DNA from: an uncultured Sphingomonas sp.
GTDB taxonomy: Bacteria; Pseudomonadota; Alphaproteobacteria; Sphingomonadales; Sphingomonadaceae
Length of the DNA: 9,812 bases
Reading direction: 5' to 3'
Assembly (NCBI GenBank): GCA_934555855.1
Contig: CAKTFL010000046.1
Location: 1-9,812, forward strand
Position 1 is the first letter of the stretch. The number at the start of each line of letters is the position of its first letter. Position numbers and translations under genes: made by a program. The notes under the pieces are model-generated. The model saw only the letters and a list, made by a program, of their open reading frames with translations. It did not search any database and was not told where the DNA came from. Below, one piece after another: positions 1-5,101 of the stretch.

Positions 1-1050
1 ACGCGCGGCGAGACAGTCGATGTCACGGTCACGAGCGGTGGTAATCCAGATCTCGATGCGCCTGATTCGAGCAGGTTCAGGTTGGGGGCAACGATCAGGC
101 CGATCGAGGAGCAGGACCTCACCATCAACGTCGCCTACACCGCGAATCGGACCAGCAACTTGATCCGCAGTTTTCCTGCTGTAACGGCTCAAATCGAAGC
201 AGCTTTTCCGGAGCGGTTCGTGCGCGATCCGTCGGGACGCCTGGTCAGCATCGACAATAGACCGGTCAATTTCGCTCGCTCGGACCAGAAGCAGTTGAAC
301 TGGACTCTCTCTTTCTCGAAACCGCTTGGTCCGCAGGGGCGGCCTCAGGGGGGCTGGCCGCGCAGACCACAGGAGGGACCAGCGGGGAGCACGCCTCCGG
401 GTACAACTCCGCCCGCGGGCAACCCGCCAGCCGCTGCCGGCGCGCCTGGGCAGCCTGTCGGAGCAGGTGAAGCTGCTCGGGGCGGAGCGCCGCGCGGTCC
501 GGGCAGTGGAGGTGGTCGCTTTGGCGGCGGCCGCGGCGGTTTTGGTGGCGGGCCCGGCAGGGGGCAATTGAGGTTGTCCTTGCAGCATATTTGGCGCCTT
601 CAGGATGAACTCCTCATCAGGGATGGCTTGCCAACGCTCGACTTGTTGAACGGCGATGCCACCGGCAGAAGAGGTGGCGCGTCTGCTCACGAATTAAACT
701 TCCAAGCCAATGCGTACAAGGATGGCTTGGGCGCTCGCATCGACGCGAAGTGGGAGAGTAGCACCTTCGTGCGCGGGACTAACGACAGTCGTGGGCAGAC
801 GAGCGATCTATTCTACTCTGACCTCACCACGGTAAACCTGCGGTTGTTCGTCGACTTCGGAAATCGACCTGCTTTGATGCGTCGCGCTCCCTGGTTGCGG
901 AGCACCAGGCTAAGTCTGGATGTCAGGAATCTTTTCGACAGCCTTCAGGACGTCCGCGATAGGCTGGGCGACAGACCTCTGGAATATCAGCCGGACGGAA
1001 ACGAGCTGATCGGCCGCACCGTGTCGCTCAGCCTGCGAAAGGCATTCTAG
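1..1050 (+). CDS. TonB-dependent outer-membrane receptor, C-terminal part (5' end outside window)
   Basis: The reading frame is open from base 1 to the TAG at 1048-1050, giving 349 visible residues with no start, so the TTG at 82 is internal. An early Gly-Gly-Asn-Pro-Asp-Leu motif near residues 14-19 is the GGNPxL signature common in TonB-dependent receptor barrels. Alternating hydrophobic strands follow, with an Asp-Val-Arg-Asn-Leu-Phe strand near residues 309-314, and the protein ends in Phe, the usual outer-membrane barrel insertion signal. The plug and TonB box would lie upstream. Such receptors import siderophores, glycans or other large ligands using TonB energy; the ligand cannot be told here. 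A 79-codon Gly/Pro-rich segment interrupts the barrel. Leucine codon use differs strongly from the next gene (13 of 35 are TTG, against 1 of 32). No link to the pilus genes is evident. Confidence 0.85.
   Translation, partial: TRGETVDVTVTSGGNPDLDAPDSSRFRLGATIRPIEEQDLTINVAYTANRTSNLIRSFPAVTAQIEAAFPERFVRDPSGRLVSIDNRPVNFARSDQKQLNWTLSFSKPLGPQGRPQGGWPRRPQEGPAGSTPPGTTPPAGNPPAAAGAPGQPVGAGEAARGGAPRGPGSGGGRFGGGRGGFGGGPGRGQLRLSLQHIWRLQDELLIRDGLPTLDLLNGDATGRRGGASAHELNFQANAYKDGLGARIDAKWESSTFVRGTNDSRGQTSDLFYSDLTTVNLRLFVDFGNRPALMRRAPWLRSTRLSLDVRNLFDSLQDVRDRLGDRPLEYQPDGNELIGRTVSLSLRKAF
328..564 (+). other. Gly/Pro-rich low-complexity segment inside the receptor
   Basis: These 79 codons are dominated by Gly, Pro, Ala and Arg. 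Pro-rich sequence comes first, then short Gly-Gly-Arg and Gly-Gly-Phe repeats. Ordinary barrel sequence lies on both sides. It is probably a long disordered extracellular loop or periplasmic turn. The frame stays open with no stop, so it belongs to the gene. Its GC content is clearly higher than that of the flanking receptor sequence. Confidence 0.75.
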
Positions 1051-1081
1051 CTCGCGCGCTGCGATGGGGTCTTGATCCGCT

Positions 1082-1100
1082 TATACCAAAAGCGATAGCC
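1082..1100 (+). promoter_or_regulatory. Operator-like element, copy 1, upstream of the response regulator gene
   Basis: The sequence TATACCAAAAGCGATAGCC matches 16 of 19 positions of the element at 1792-1810. Its left half-site TATACC is intact, while the right half (GCGATA) matches the expected GGTATA at 4 of 6. It ends 61 bp before the ATG at 1162. A weak promoter-like pair, TTGATC (1072-1077) and GATAGC (1094-1099) with a 16-bp spacer, overlaps it. Autoregulation by the adjacent regulator is the simplest inference; binding is unproven. Confidence 0.4.
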
Positions 1101-1113
1101 GCTGGTTTGCGGT

Positions 1114-1125
1114 AAGTACGTACTT
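1114..1125. promoter_or_regulatory. 12-bp perfect palindrome upstream of the response regulator gene
   Basis: AAGTACGTACTT is perfectly self-complementary and lies 36 bp before the ATG at 1162, in the likely 5' leader or core promoter. It differs from the TATACC element nearby, so it could be the site of another dimeric regulator, or chance. Confidence 0.3.
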
Positions 1126-1161
1126 GCCTCGAATCGATTGCATGTGCGTGTGAGGGCGGCG

Positions 1162-1791
1162 ATGACCAAGATACTCCTCGCGGAGGACGATCCGCTTACC
1201 CTGAGCGGTATCGAGACGCTGCTCGCCAACACGAACTACAAGATCGTGGCGAGCGTGGCGGATGGGGCGACGGCGCTTGACAAGATCCCGACTACCCGGC
1301 CGGAGATTCTGGTGCTCGACGTGGACATGCCCGAGCGTTCGGGCCTCGACATCCTGCGTGCGCTGCGCAGCCGGGGAGATGTGCGTCCGATCGTGCTGCT
1401 GACCGGCCGCATCAATGACCGCAATGCGCTGGAGGCGATCAAACTGGGCGTGAACGGGCTGGTCATCAAGTCGGCGGCGCCGCGCGACCTGCTCACCTGT
1501 CTCGATTCGGTCGCGCAGGGTAAGCGCTGGATCGATCACGAGGTGCTCCAGCGCGCCATGGAGGTGACGCTCACCGACGATGGTGCCGAAGATCCGTTCA
1601 AGGCGTTGAGCCCGCGCGAGCGGGCGATCGTCGACCTGGTGCTCCAGGGCATGCGCAACAAGGAAATCGCCAACGAACTCGGCCTTACCGAAGGCACGGT
1701 CAAGGTCCACCTGCATAAGGTGTTCGACAAGCTCGGCATTCAGCGCCGGACCGAGCTGATCCTGCTCGGCCAGAAGCGCGCCGAAGCCTGA
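1162..1791 (+). CDS. NarL/FixJ-family two-component response regulator
   Basis: This 209-residue protein has an N-terminal receiver domain (about 1-120) and a C-terminal LuxR-type helix-turn-helix (about 146-206). Receiver landmarks are the acidic pair Asp9-Asp10, phospho-acceptor Asp53 followed by Met56-Pro57, Thr81 and Lys103. The DNA-binding part shows the family pattern Leu-Ser-Pro-Arg-Glu (149-153), Asn-Lys-Glu-Ile-Ala (166-170) and Gly-Thr-Val-Lys-Val-His (178-183). All catalytic positions are present, so phosphorylation by a histidine kinase is expected, but none is visible nearby. I chose the ATG at 1162 over an in-frame TTG at 1138 because GAGGG (1152-1156) lies 5 nt upstream and the protein then begins directly with the first receiver strand. 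Its place just before the pilus genes, and the inverted repeat after its stop, suggest it controls them and perhaps itself. That role is inferred. Confidence 0.93.
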   Translation: MTKILLAEDDPLTLSGIETLLANTNYKIVASVADGATALDKIPTTRPEILVLDVDMPERSGLDILRALRSRGDVRPIVLLTGRINDRNALEAIKLGVNGLVIKSAAPRDLLTCLDSVAQGKRWIDHEVLQRAMEVTLTDDGAEDPFKALSPRERAIVDLVLQGMRNKEIANELGLTEGTVKVHLHKVFDKLGIQRRTELILLGQKRAEA

Positions 1792-1810
1792 TATACCCAA
1801 AGGTATAGCC
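1792..1810 (+). promoter_or_regulatory. Inverted-repeat operator candidate upstream of the pilus genes (copy 2)
   Basis: TATACC-CAAA-GGTATA (1792-1807) is a perfect 6+6 inverted repeat with a 4-bp centre. With the trailing GCC it matches copy 1 at 16 of 19 positions. It starts right after the regulator's stop codon and lies 117 bp before the GTG of the first pilin gene. Paired half-sites of this size fit dimeric NarL-type regulators, so it is a good candidate for control of the pilus promoter. I see no clear -35/-10 pair between it and 1925. Confidence 0.5.
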
Positions 1811-1924
1811 TGGCGCGGCCTGTGGTTATCGCCGAACTGTCCGCCTGATAAGTTGTTGGCGCCCAAGCGAAATCGCATCTGACCCTCAAGCCCGCGAATG
1901 TCCGCGGCGTGTCGAGGTGTTTAG

Positions 1925-2533
1925 GTGAAGGCTCTGAAGGCGCTCTTTTTCGGTCTGCTGGCGGCGGCAACGCTCGCCGGGACCGATGCGCGTGCCCAGA
2001 CCGCCTATGCGGCCGGGCAGGGCGGCGTCAGCAGCCTCAATGTAGGCATCGACGTCAAGGCTTCGGTCAAGGACCGCTGCGGCTTCGCCAGCGGCGGCGC
2101 GCCGAGCGGCACGATCAGCCAGGCCGATTTCGATGCCAACGGCTTCAGCCGCGACTTCGCGCTCGTCCTCAACTGCTCGGGCGCATCGCGCGTGGCGGTG
2201 ACGTCGGCCAATGGCGGGCTTGTCACCGACACGCCCGGGGCCGCCGGTTACGCGACGAAGGCATCCTACAATGTCAGCTTGAAGCTGGTCGCCGACAACG
2301 CGACCACTGCCACTGCAAGCTGCGCTGCCGACGCATTTGCCTCCGGCGGCAGCTGCGCCGCCTTCGCCGGCACGGCGAGCAGCAGCACGGGGCTTCGCCT
2401 CGCGGCCGCATCCACCAAGGTCAACGGATCGTATCTGCGCGTTTCTGCACCGGCTTATGCTTCGGCGAACGCACCGCTCGTGGCCGGCAGCTATTCGGAC
2501 ACCTTGACCATCACCGTGAGTGCAGCGCCTTGA
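1925..2533 (+). CDS. Csu-type pilus subunit (spore coat U domain protein)
   Basis: This 202-residue secreted protein has a Lys-containing N-terminus, a hydrophobic core at about 6-18 and an Ala-Arg-Ala cleavage site after residue 24 with Gln next. The mature part (about 178 residues) has four Cys, at 52, 84, 133 and 144, suggesting two disulfides, and ends with Tyr-Ser-Asp-Thr-Leu-Thr-Ile-Thr-Val, the typical last strand of spore coat U (SCPU) pilins. Such subunits fold in the periplasm with the chaperone and polymerise by donor-strand exchange. The GTG start at 1925 is supported by GAGGT (1914-1918) 6 nt upstream and an immediate signal peptide. It is the first gene of a tight three-gene run: the next start overlaps its stop by one base. 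A small hairpin (1892-1896 with 1903-1907) lies in its leader. It is probably a minor or adaptor subunit; its exact place in the fibre is unknown. Confidence 0.85.
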   Translation: MKALKALFFGLLAAATLAGTDARAQTAYAAGQGGVSSLNVGIDVKASVKDRCGFASGGAPSGTISQADFDANGFSRDFALVLNCSGASRVAVTSANGGLVTDTPGAAGYATKASYNVSLKLVADNATTATASCAADAFASGGSCAAFAGTASSSTGLRLAAASTKVNGSYLRVSAPAYASANAPLVAGSYSDTLTITVSAAP

Positions 2534-3036
2534 TGAATCGAGATATTTACCTCCCGGCCGAGTTGGTCCAAACGGGCGCGATGCAGGCGATCGATCAGGC
2601 GGGTTCATGGTGGCGCGATGACGGTTTCTTCCGCCGGCTGCTGTTCTGCGAGGTCGTGCTGACGGCGACTATCCTGTCGCCTGCGGCACATGCGCAATCG
2701 ATGCAGCGCATCGATCTGGTCGGCTTCGTGGAAGCGCGCTGTTCGGCTGTGACCCCTGCGGGAATGGCGAATTTCGAAGGCGGCGAGGATGTTGTCAGGC
2801 GCGAACTAACCGTGCGGTGCAGCGGTCAAAGCCCTGCCTTGTCCGTGCGGACCAACTCGCCCGATGATCCGGAGGTGACGCTGACGGTGGCTTCGCAGCA
2901 TGGAGTTCAGACCGGGGAACGGCTTTCCACGCGTGAGGGCAATGTCGTTGTCGGGCTCGCGGACACCCGCACTTTCGGGCGCAGGGCCACGCATGCGCGC
3001 GGACCTGTAGAGATCATCGTCGCACCTGCTCTGTAA
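2533..3036 (+). CDS. Small pilin-like secreted subunit, diverged paralogue of the 4202-4765 pilin
   Basis: The ATG at 2533 shares its A with the upstream TGA stop, so translation is probably coupled. The full product is 167 residues. An unusually long N-terminus precedes a hydrophobic stretch at about 36-50 and an Ala-His-Ala cleavage site after residue 54. Starting at Met17 (2581) would give a more normal leader, but neither start has a strong ribosome site. The mature part is only about 113 residues, short for this class, with two Cys (70 and 96). Its pattern Asp-Leu-x-Gly-x-Val, Cys, then Thr-Val-Arg-Cys-Ser-Gly and Pro-x-Leu-Ser-Val closely matches the pilin at 4202-4765, so the two are related. 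The stop is one base before the next ATG. It is inferred to be a minor subunit or terminator of the pilus; no known CsuA, CsuB or CsuE identity is clear. Confidence 0.75.
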   Translation: MNRDIYLPAELVQTGAMQAIDQAGSWWRDDGFFRRLLFCEVVLTATILSPAAHAQSMQRIDLVGFVEARCSAVTPAGMANFEGGEDVVRRELTVRCSGQSPALSVRTNSPDDPEVTLTVASQHGVQTGERLSTREGNVVVGLADTRTFGRRATHARGPVEIIVAPAL

Positions 3037-3037
3037 C

Positions 3038-4063
3038 ATGAAGCCGCTGACCAGGTTCGGATATGTATGCGTGGTAGCAGCCGGCGCCCTGTCGATGGGC
3101 TCGGCCGCGCAAGCCCAGGCACGTTGCGGTGCGACAGGACAGGCGACCGCGCCGGCGACGATCACCTACGATCCCTTTTCGGCATCCGGCATATCGCAGG
3201 TCACGATCCCGCTCGTCCTCACCCGGACCCGCGGCAACATTCTGGGCTATACGCGCGAAGTCAGCCTGATCCTGACCAAGCCCGTCAACACGGCCGATTA
3301 TGCCATCACCTATAACGGGTTCAACGTCCTCTATAACGAGGGCGCGACCCAGAACCGCCCGCGGGCGCTGACGTCGCAGGATGGCGGCACCGGTGCGGCA
3401 GGCGAGATCCGTTTCACCTGGGGCGGCCTGCTGTCCAGCGACTCGTCCACCGCGCTCAACCTTCGCGTGACGGTACCGCCCAATGCCGACCTGTCCGCAG
3501 GCGATCCGATCGAGTTCGACATCCTCTATGTCTGTTCAGGGATCGGAATCGATAGCGTCAGTACGCCTACCCGGCTTGCCGATGCCATCCGGGTGAACGT
3601 GAACACCGTCAGCGCGCTCCAGGCCTACTATGCCGGGGCAGCGCTGAATTTCGGCGAGATCGGGGACGCGACTACCGCGCAGGTCACGGCCGCGCCCGCC
3701 AGCTATACGACATCATCGTCCAATTCGGTTCGGGTGAAGAGCTCCGGCCCGTATGAGGTACGGGTGCAGTCCCAGAACAATTTTCGCCTGACGTTTCCCG
3801 GCGGCTCGCTTGCGGACACGTCGCAGACGATCCGGTACCAGGCGCGGTTCCTCGGGACCAACGTCACTTCGAACAGCAGCTTCGGCACCAGGACCTGCCA
3901 GCGTGCAGGCGTCAGCGGTTCGGCAGGGACGCTCCCGATCACCGCGACTCTGCTGGAAGGCGGGGCAGGGAAGGCGCCGTCCGAAAATTATGCCGATGTC
4001 GTTACCGTGACCTTCACGCCAGTGGTCACGGCCTCGTCCGCGCTCAGCTGCTCGGCGCTCTGA
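3038..4063 (+). CDS. Two-domain Csu-type pilus subunit, probable tip protein (CsuE-like)
   Basis: The product has 341 residues, with a signal peptide cut after Ala-Gln-Ala (residue 26) and a mature N-terminus that reaches Cys30 at once. The length fits two pilin domains (about 27-175 and 185-330), as in CsuE tip adhesins, which are of similar size. Mature Cys are at 30, 166, 287 and 338. The second domain contains Tyr-Ala-Asp-Val-Val-Thr-Val-Thr-Phe, the spore coat U terminal strand, but 13 further residues follow it, including Cys338. The first domain is rich in hydrophobic and Thr residues, with little charge in places, which would suit a surface-binding tip. The ATG lies one base after the previous stop, so the gene is in the same transcript. 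The tip role is inferred from size and two-domain layout; a plain two-domain minor subunit is the alternative. Confidence 0.75.
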   Translation: MKPLTRFGYVCVVAAGALSMGSAAQAQARCGATGQATAPATITYDPFSASGISQVTIPLVLTRTRGNILGYTREVSLILTKPVNTADYAITYNGFNVLYNEGATQNRPRALTSQDGGTGAAGEIRFTWGGLLSSDSSTALNLRVTVPPNADLSAGDPIEFDILYVCSGIGIDSVSTPTRLADAIRVNVNTVSALQAYYAGAALNFGEIGDATTAQVTAAPASYTTSSSNSVRVKSSGPYEVRVQSQNNFRLTFPGGSLADTSQTIRYQARFLGTNVTSNSSFGTRTCQRAGVSGSAGTLPITATLLEGGAGKAPSENYADVVTVTFTPVVTASSALSCSAL

Positions 4064-4201
4064 CGCTAACTTCCGATATAGATGGTCGTGACGTCCGGTA
4101 GCCTCCTTTTGGCCGCCAGCTAAATATCGGTCGGGGCCGAGGTCGGCCAGAAGAGGATCAACGGAGCGAGGGACGTTCCGGCCCATTCTCGGAGACCGAC
4201 C
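4064..4201 (+). promoter_or_regulatory. 138-nt leader region of the major pilin gene
   Basis: After three genes with almost no spacing, this gap suggests a separate promoter or long leader for the next pilin. It holds a 7-bp inverted repeat, CCGATAT (4073-4079) and ATATCGG (4124-4130), and a compact dyad GGCCGA-GG-TCGGCC (4135-4148). I find no convincing -35/-10 pair and no TATACC element here, so a promoter is only inferred. The end of the region carries GGAG (4191-4194), 7 nt before the ATG. Confidence 0.35.
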
Positions 4202-4765
4202 ATGAAGAAGATTGCTTTCACCGCCCTGGCCGCCGTTGCTGCGATCGTTGCTACGCCCGCTTTCGCCCAGGCATCGGGTACGGTCGATGTGACCGGCACC
4301 GTCGCTTCGAAGTGCGCCACGGTCGGCACGATCAGCGGCACCATCAGCCTCGGTGAACTCGCCAAGGCGAACGGCACGGTCGAGAGCGCCTTCCCCAACG
4401 CCACCGGCGGCCTGTCCCGCCAGTTCACTGTTCGCTGCACCGGCGCCAACCCGGTCCTGTCGGTCAATGCCAGCGCCCTGCTGAACAGTGCGGTAACCAG
4501 TCCGGCTTCGGGCTACACCAATACGGTGCACTACACCGCAACCCTGTCGGCAGCTGCTGCAGGCACGACGGGTGCTACGGCCAGCGCCGCCGATACGTCG
4601 AATGTCAGCGGCGCCACGACCGCGGCGATCAACGGCCGCCTTTCGGCTGCTGCGAACAACCTGACGCTGGTGATCTCCAACGGCAACACCACCGATGCGG
4701 CCGCAGTGCTCGAGGCTGGCACCTATGCCGGCTCCGTCGCGGTCCAGGTCACGCCCGCAGCCTGA
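4202..4765 (+). CDS. Probable major pilin of the chaperone-usher pilus
   Basis: This 187-residue protein starts with a textbook signal peptide (Lys2-Lys3, Ala-rich core, cut after Ala-Phe-Ala at residue 22). The mature protein is Ala/Thr/Ser-rich with very few charged residues and one Cys pair (38 and 79). It shares the pattern Val-Asp-Val-x-Gly-x-Val, Cys, Thr-Val-Arg-Cys-x-Gly and Pro-x-Leu-Ser-Val with the product of 2533-3036, and ends with a Gly-Ser-Val-Ala-Val-Gln-Val strand. GGAG at 4191-4194 gives a good ribosome site 7 nt from the ATG. Its own leader, good ribosome site, low-charge composition and following stem-loop all suit an abundant structural subunit, so I infer it forms the shaft. 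It could instead be a second minor subunit. It looks diverged from standard spore coat U pilins, and its membership in that domain family is not certain by eye. Confidence 0.78.
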   Translation: MKKIAFTALAAVAAIVATPAFAQASGTVDVTGTVASKCATVGTISGTISLGELAKANGTVESAFPNATGGLSRQFTVRCTGANPVLSVNASALLNSAVTSPASGYTNTVHYTATLSAAAAGTTGATASAADTSNVSGATTAAINGRLSAAANNLTLVISNGNTTDAAAVLEAGTYAGSVAVQVTPAA

Positions 4766-4775
4766 AGTCGCTGCC

Positions 4776-4803
4776 GGGGAGCGGTCCTTGCGGATCGCTC
4801 CTC
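4776..4803 (+). terminator. 12-bp stem-loop after the major pilin gene
   Basis: Bases 4776-4787 pair with 4792-4803 around the 4-nt loop TTGC. There are no mismatches if two G-U wobbles are allowed in RNA. It begins 11 nt after the pilin stop and ends 4 nt before the ribosome site of the next small gene. There is no T-run after it, so it is not a classic intrinsic terminator. A 3'-end protecting or partial-stop hairpin that keeps pilin mRNA more abundant than the downstream genes is the likely role. Confidence 0.55.
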
Positions 4804-4818
4804 GCACAAGGAGTTGAA

Positions 4819-4992
4819 ATGTCGGCAATCGAGCTCAGAGCCCGTGCGGCTCGGCTGAAGGACCTGGCGCTTCGGTCCAAGGACGAAGATGCCAGGACCG
4901 AGCTATTGTATCTTGCCGACGAATATGAGCGTGCGGCCCGATTTCACGAGGCAGGCGCAGCTTCGGTCGCAGTCACGACCTTTCCCCATTGA
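4819..4992 (+). CDS. 57-residue helical protein of unknown function within the pilus locus
   Basis: The ATG at 4819 is preceded by a near-perfect ribosome site, AAGGAG (4808-4813), with 5-nt spacing, the best in the window. The frame runs to the TGA at 4990-4992. The product is rich in Ala, Arg, Leu and Glu, with heptad-like spacing over residues 3-45 (for example Leu-Arg-Ala-Arg-Ala-Ala-Arg-Leu and Leu-Leu-Tyr-Leu-Ala-Asp-Glu-Tyr-Glu-Arg), so it should be one or two amphipathic helices. There is no signal peptide, membrane segment or Cys, so it is probably cytoplasmic. Similar small helical proteins of the form Leu-xx-Leu-Ala-xx-Tyr-xx-Leu-Ala are, to my knowledge, common in alphaproteobacteria and have no settled function. 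It lies between pilin and chaperone genes on the same strand. A regulatory role is possible but unproven. Confidence 0.75.
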   Translation: MSAIELRARAARLKDLALRSKDEDARTELLYLADEYERAARFHEAGAASVAVTTFPH

Positions 4993-4998
4993 ACCACA

Positions 4999-5015
4999 CC
5001 GCTCTTGCGGCTTTT
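4999..5015 (+). terminator. Weak terminator-like hairpin after the small gene
   Basis: CCGC (4999-5002) pairs with GCGG (5007-5010) around TCTT, and CTTTT follows. The stem is only 4 bp, so any termination would be partial. It lies 6 nt after the small gene's stop, in the 109-nt gap before the chaperone, which otherwise shows only a CTGGCGG direct repeat (5021-5027 and 5032-5038). Confidence 0.2.
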
Positions 5016-5090
5016 AGCATCTGGCGGGGCGCTGGCGGTCCCGCGAGTTGCGTTCAGGCCGCGTCCTGCAGCACTGGGCGGGAATGGTGA

Positions 5091-5095
5091 AAGGA
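5091..5095 (+). promoter_or_regulatory. Ribosome-binding site fixing the chaperone start
   Basis: AAGGA lies 6 nt before the GTG at 5102. The earlier in-frame starts, TTG 5048, ATG 5084 and GTG 5087, lack such a site. Confidence 0.6.
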
Positions 5096-5101
5096 CAGGG
5101 T

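Noticed and set aside
1081..1878. 265-codon open frame on the - strand over the response regulator
   Set aside because: It is the antisense shadow of a gene with intact receiver and helix-turn-helix motifs; its protein is Arg/His-rich with no recognisable domain.
1909..2532. Upstream extension of the 2533-3036 frame to 1909, giving a 375-residue protein
   Set aside because: The extra part is the out-of-frame reading of the first pilin gene; the real start is at 2533, overlapping its stop.
4073..4130. 7-bp inverted repeat CCGATAT / ATATCGG with a 44-bp gap as an operator
   Set aside because: A match of this length over such a gap is plausible by chance and no related copy was seen elsewhere; noted only in the leader entry.
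3713..4828. 371-codon open frame on the - strand across two pilin genes
   Set aside because: It is antisense to two subunits with clear signal peptides; its Arg/Gly-rich composition is typical of high-GC shadow frames.
5021..5038. CTGGCGG direct repeat before the chaperone gene
   Set aside because: Two 7-bp copies in GC-rich DNA have little weight.
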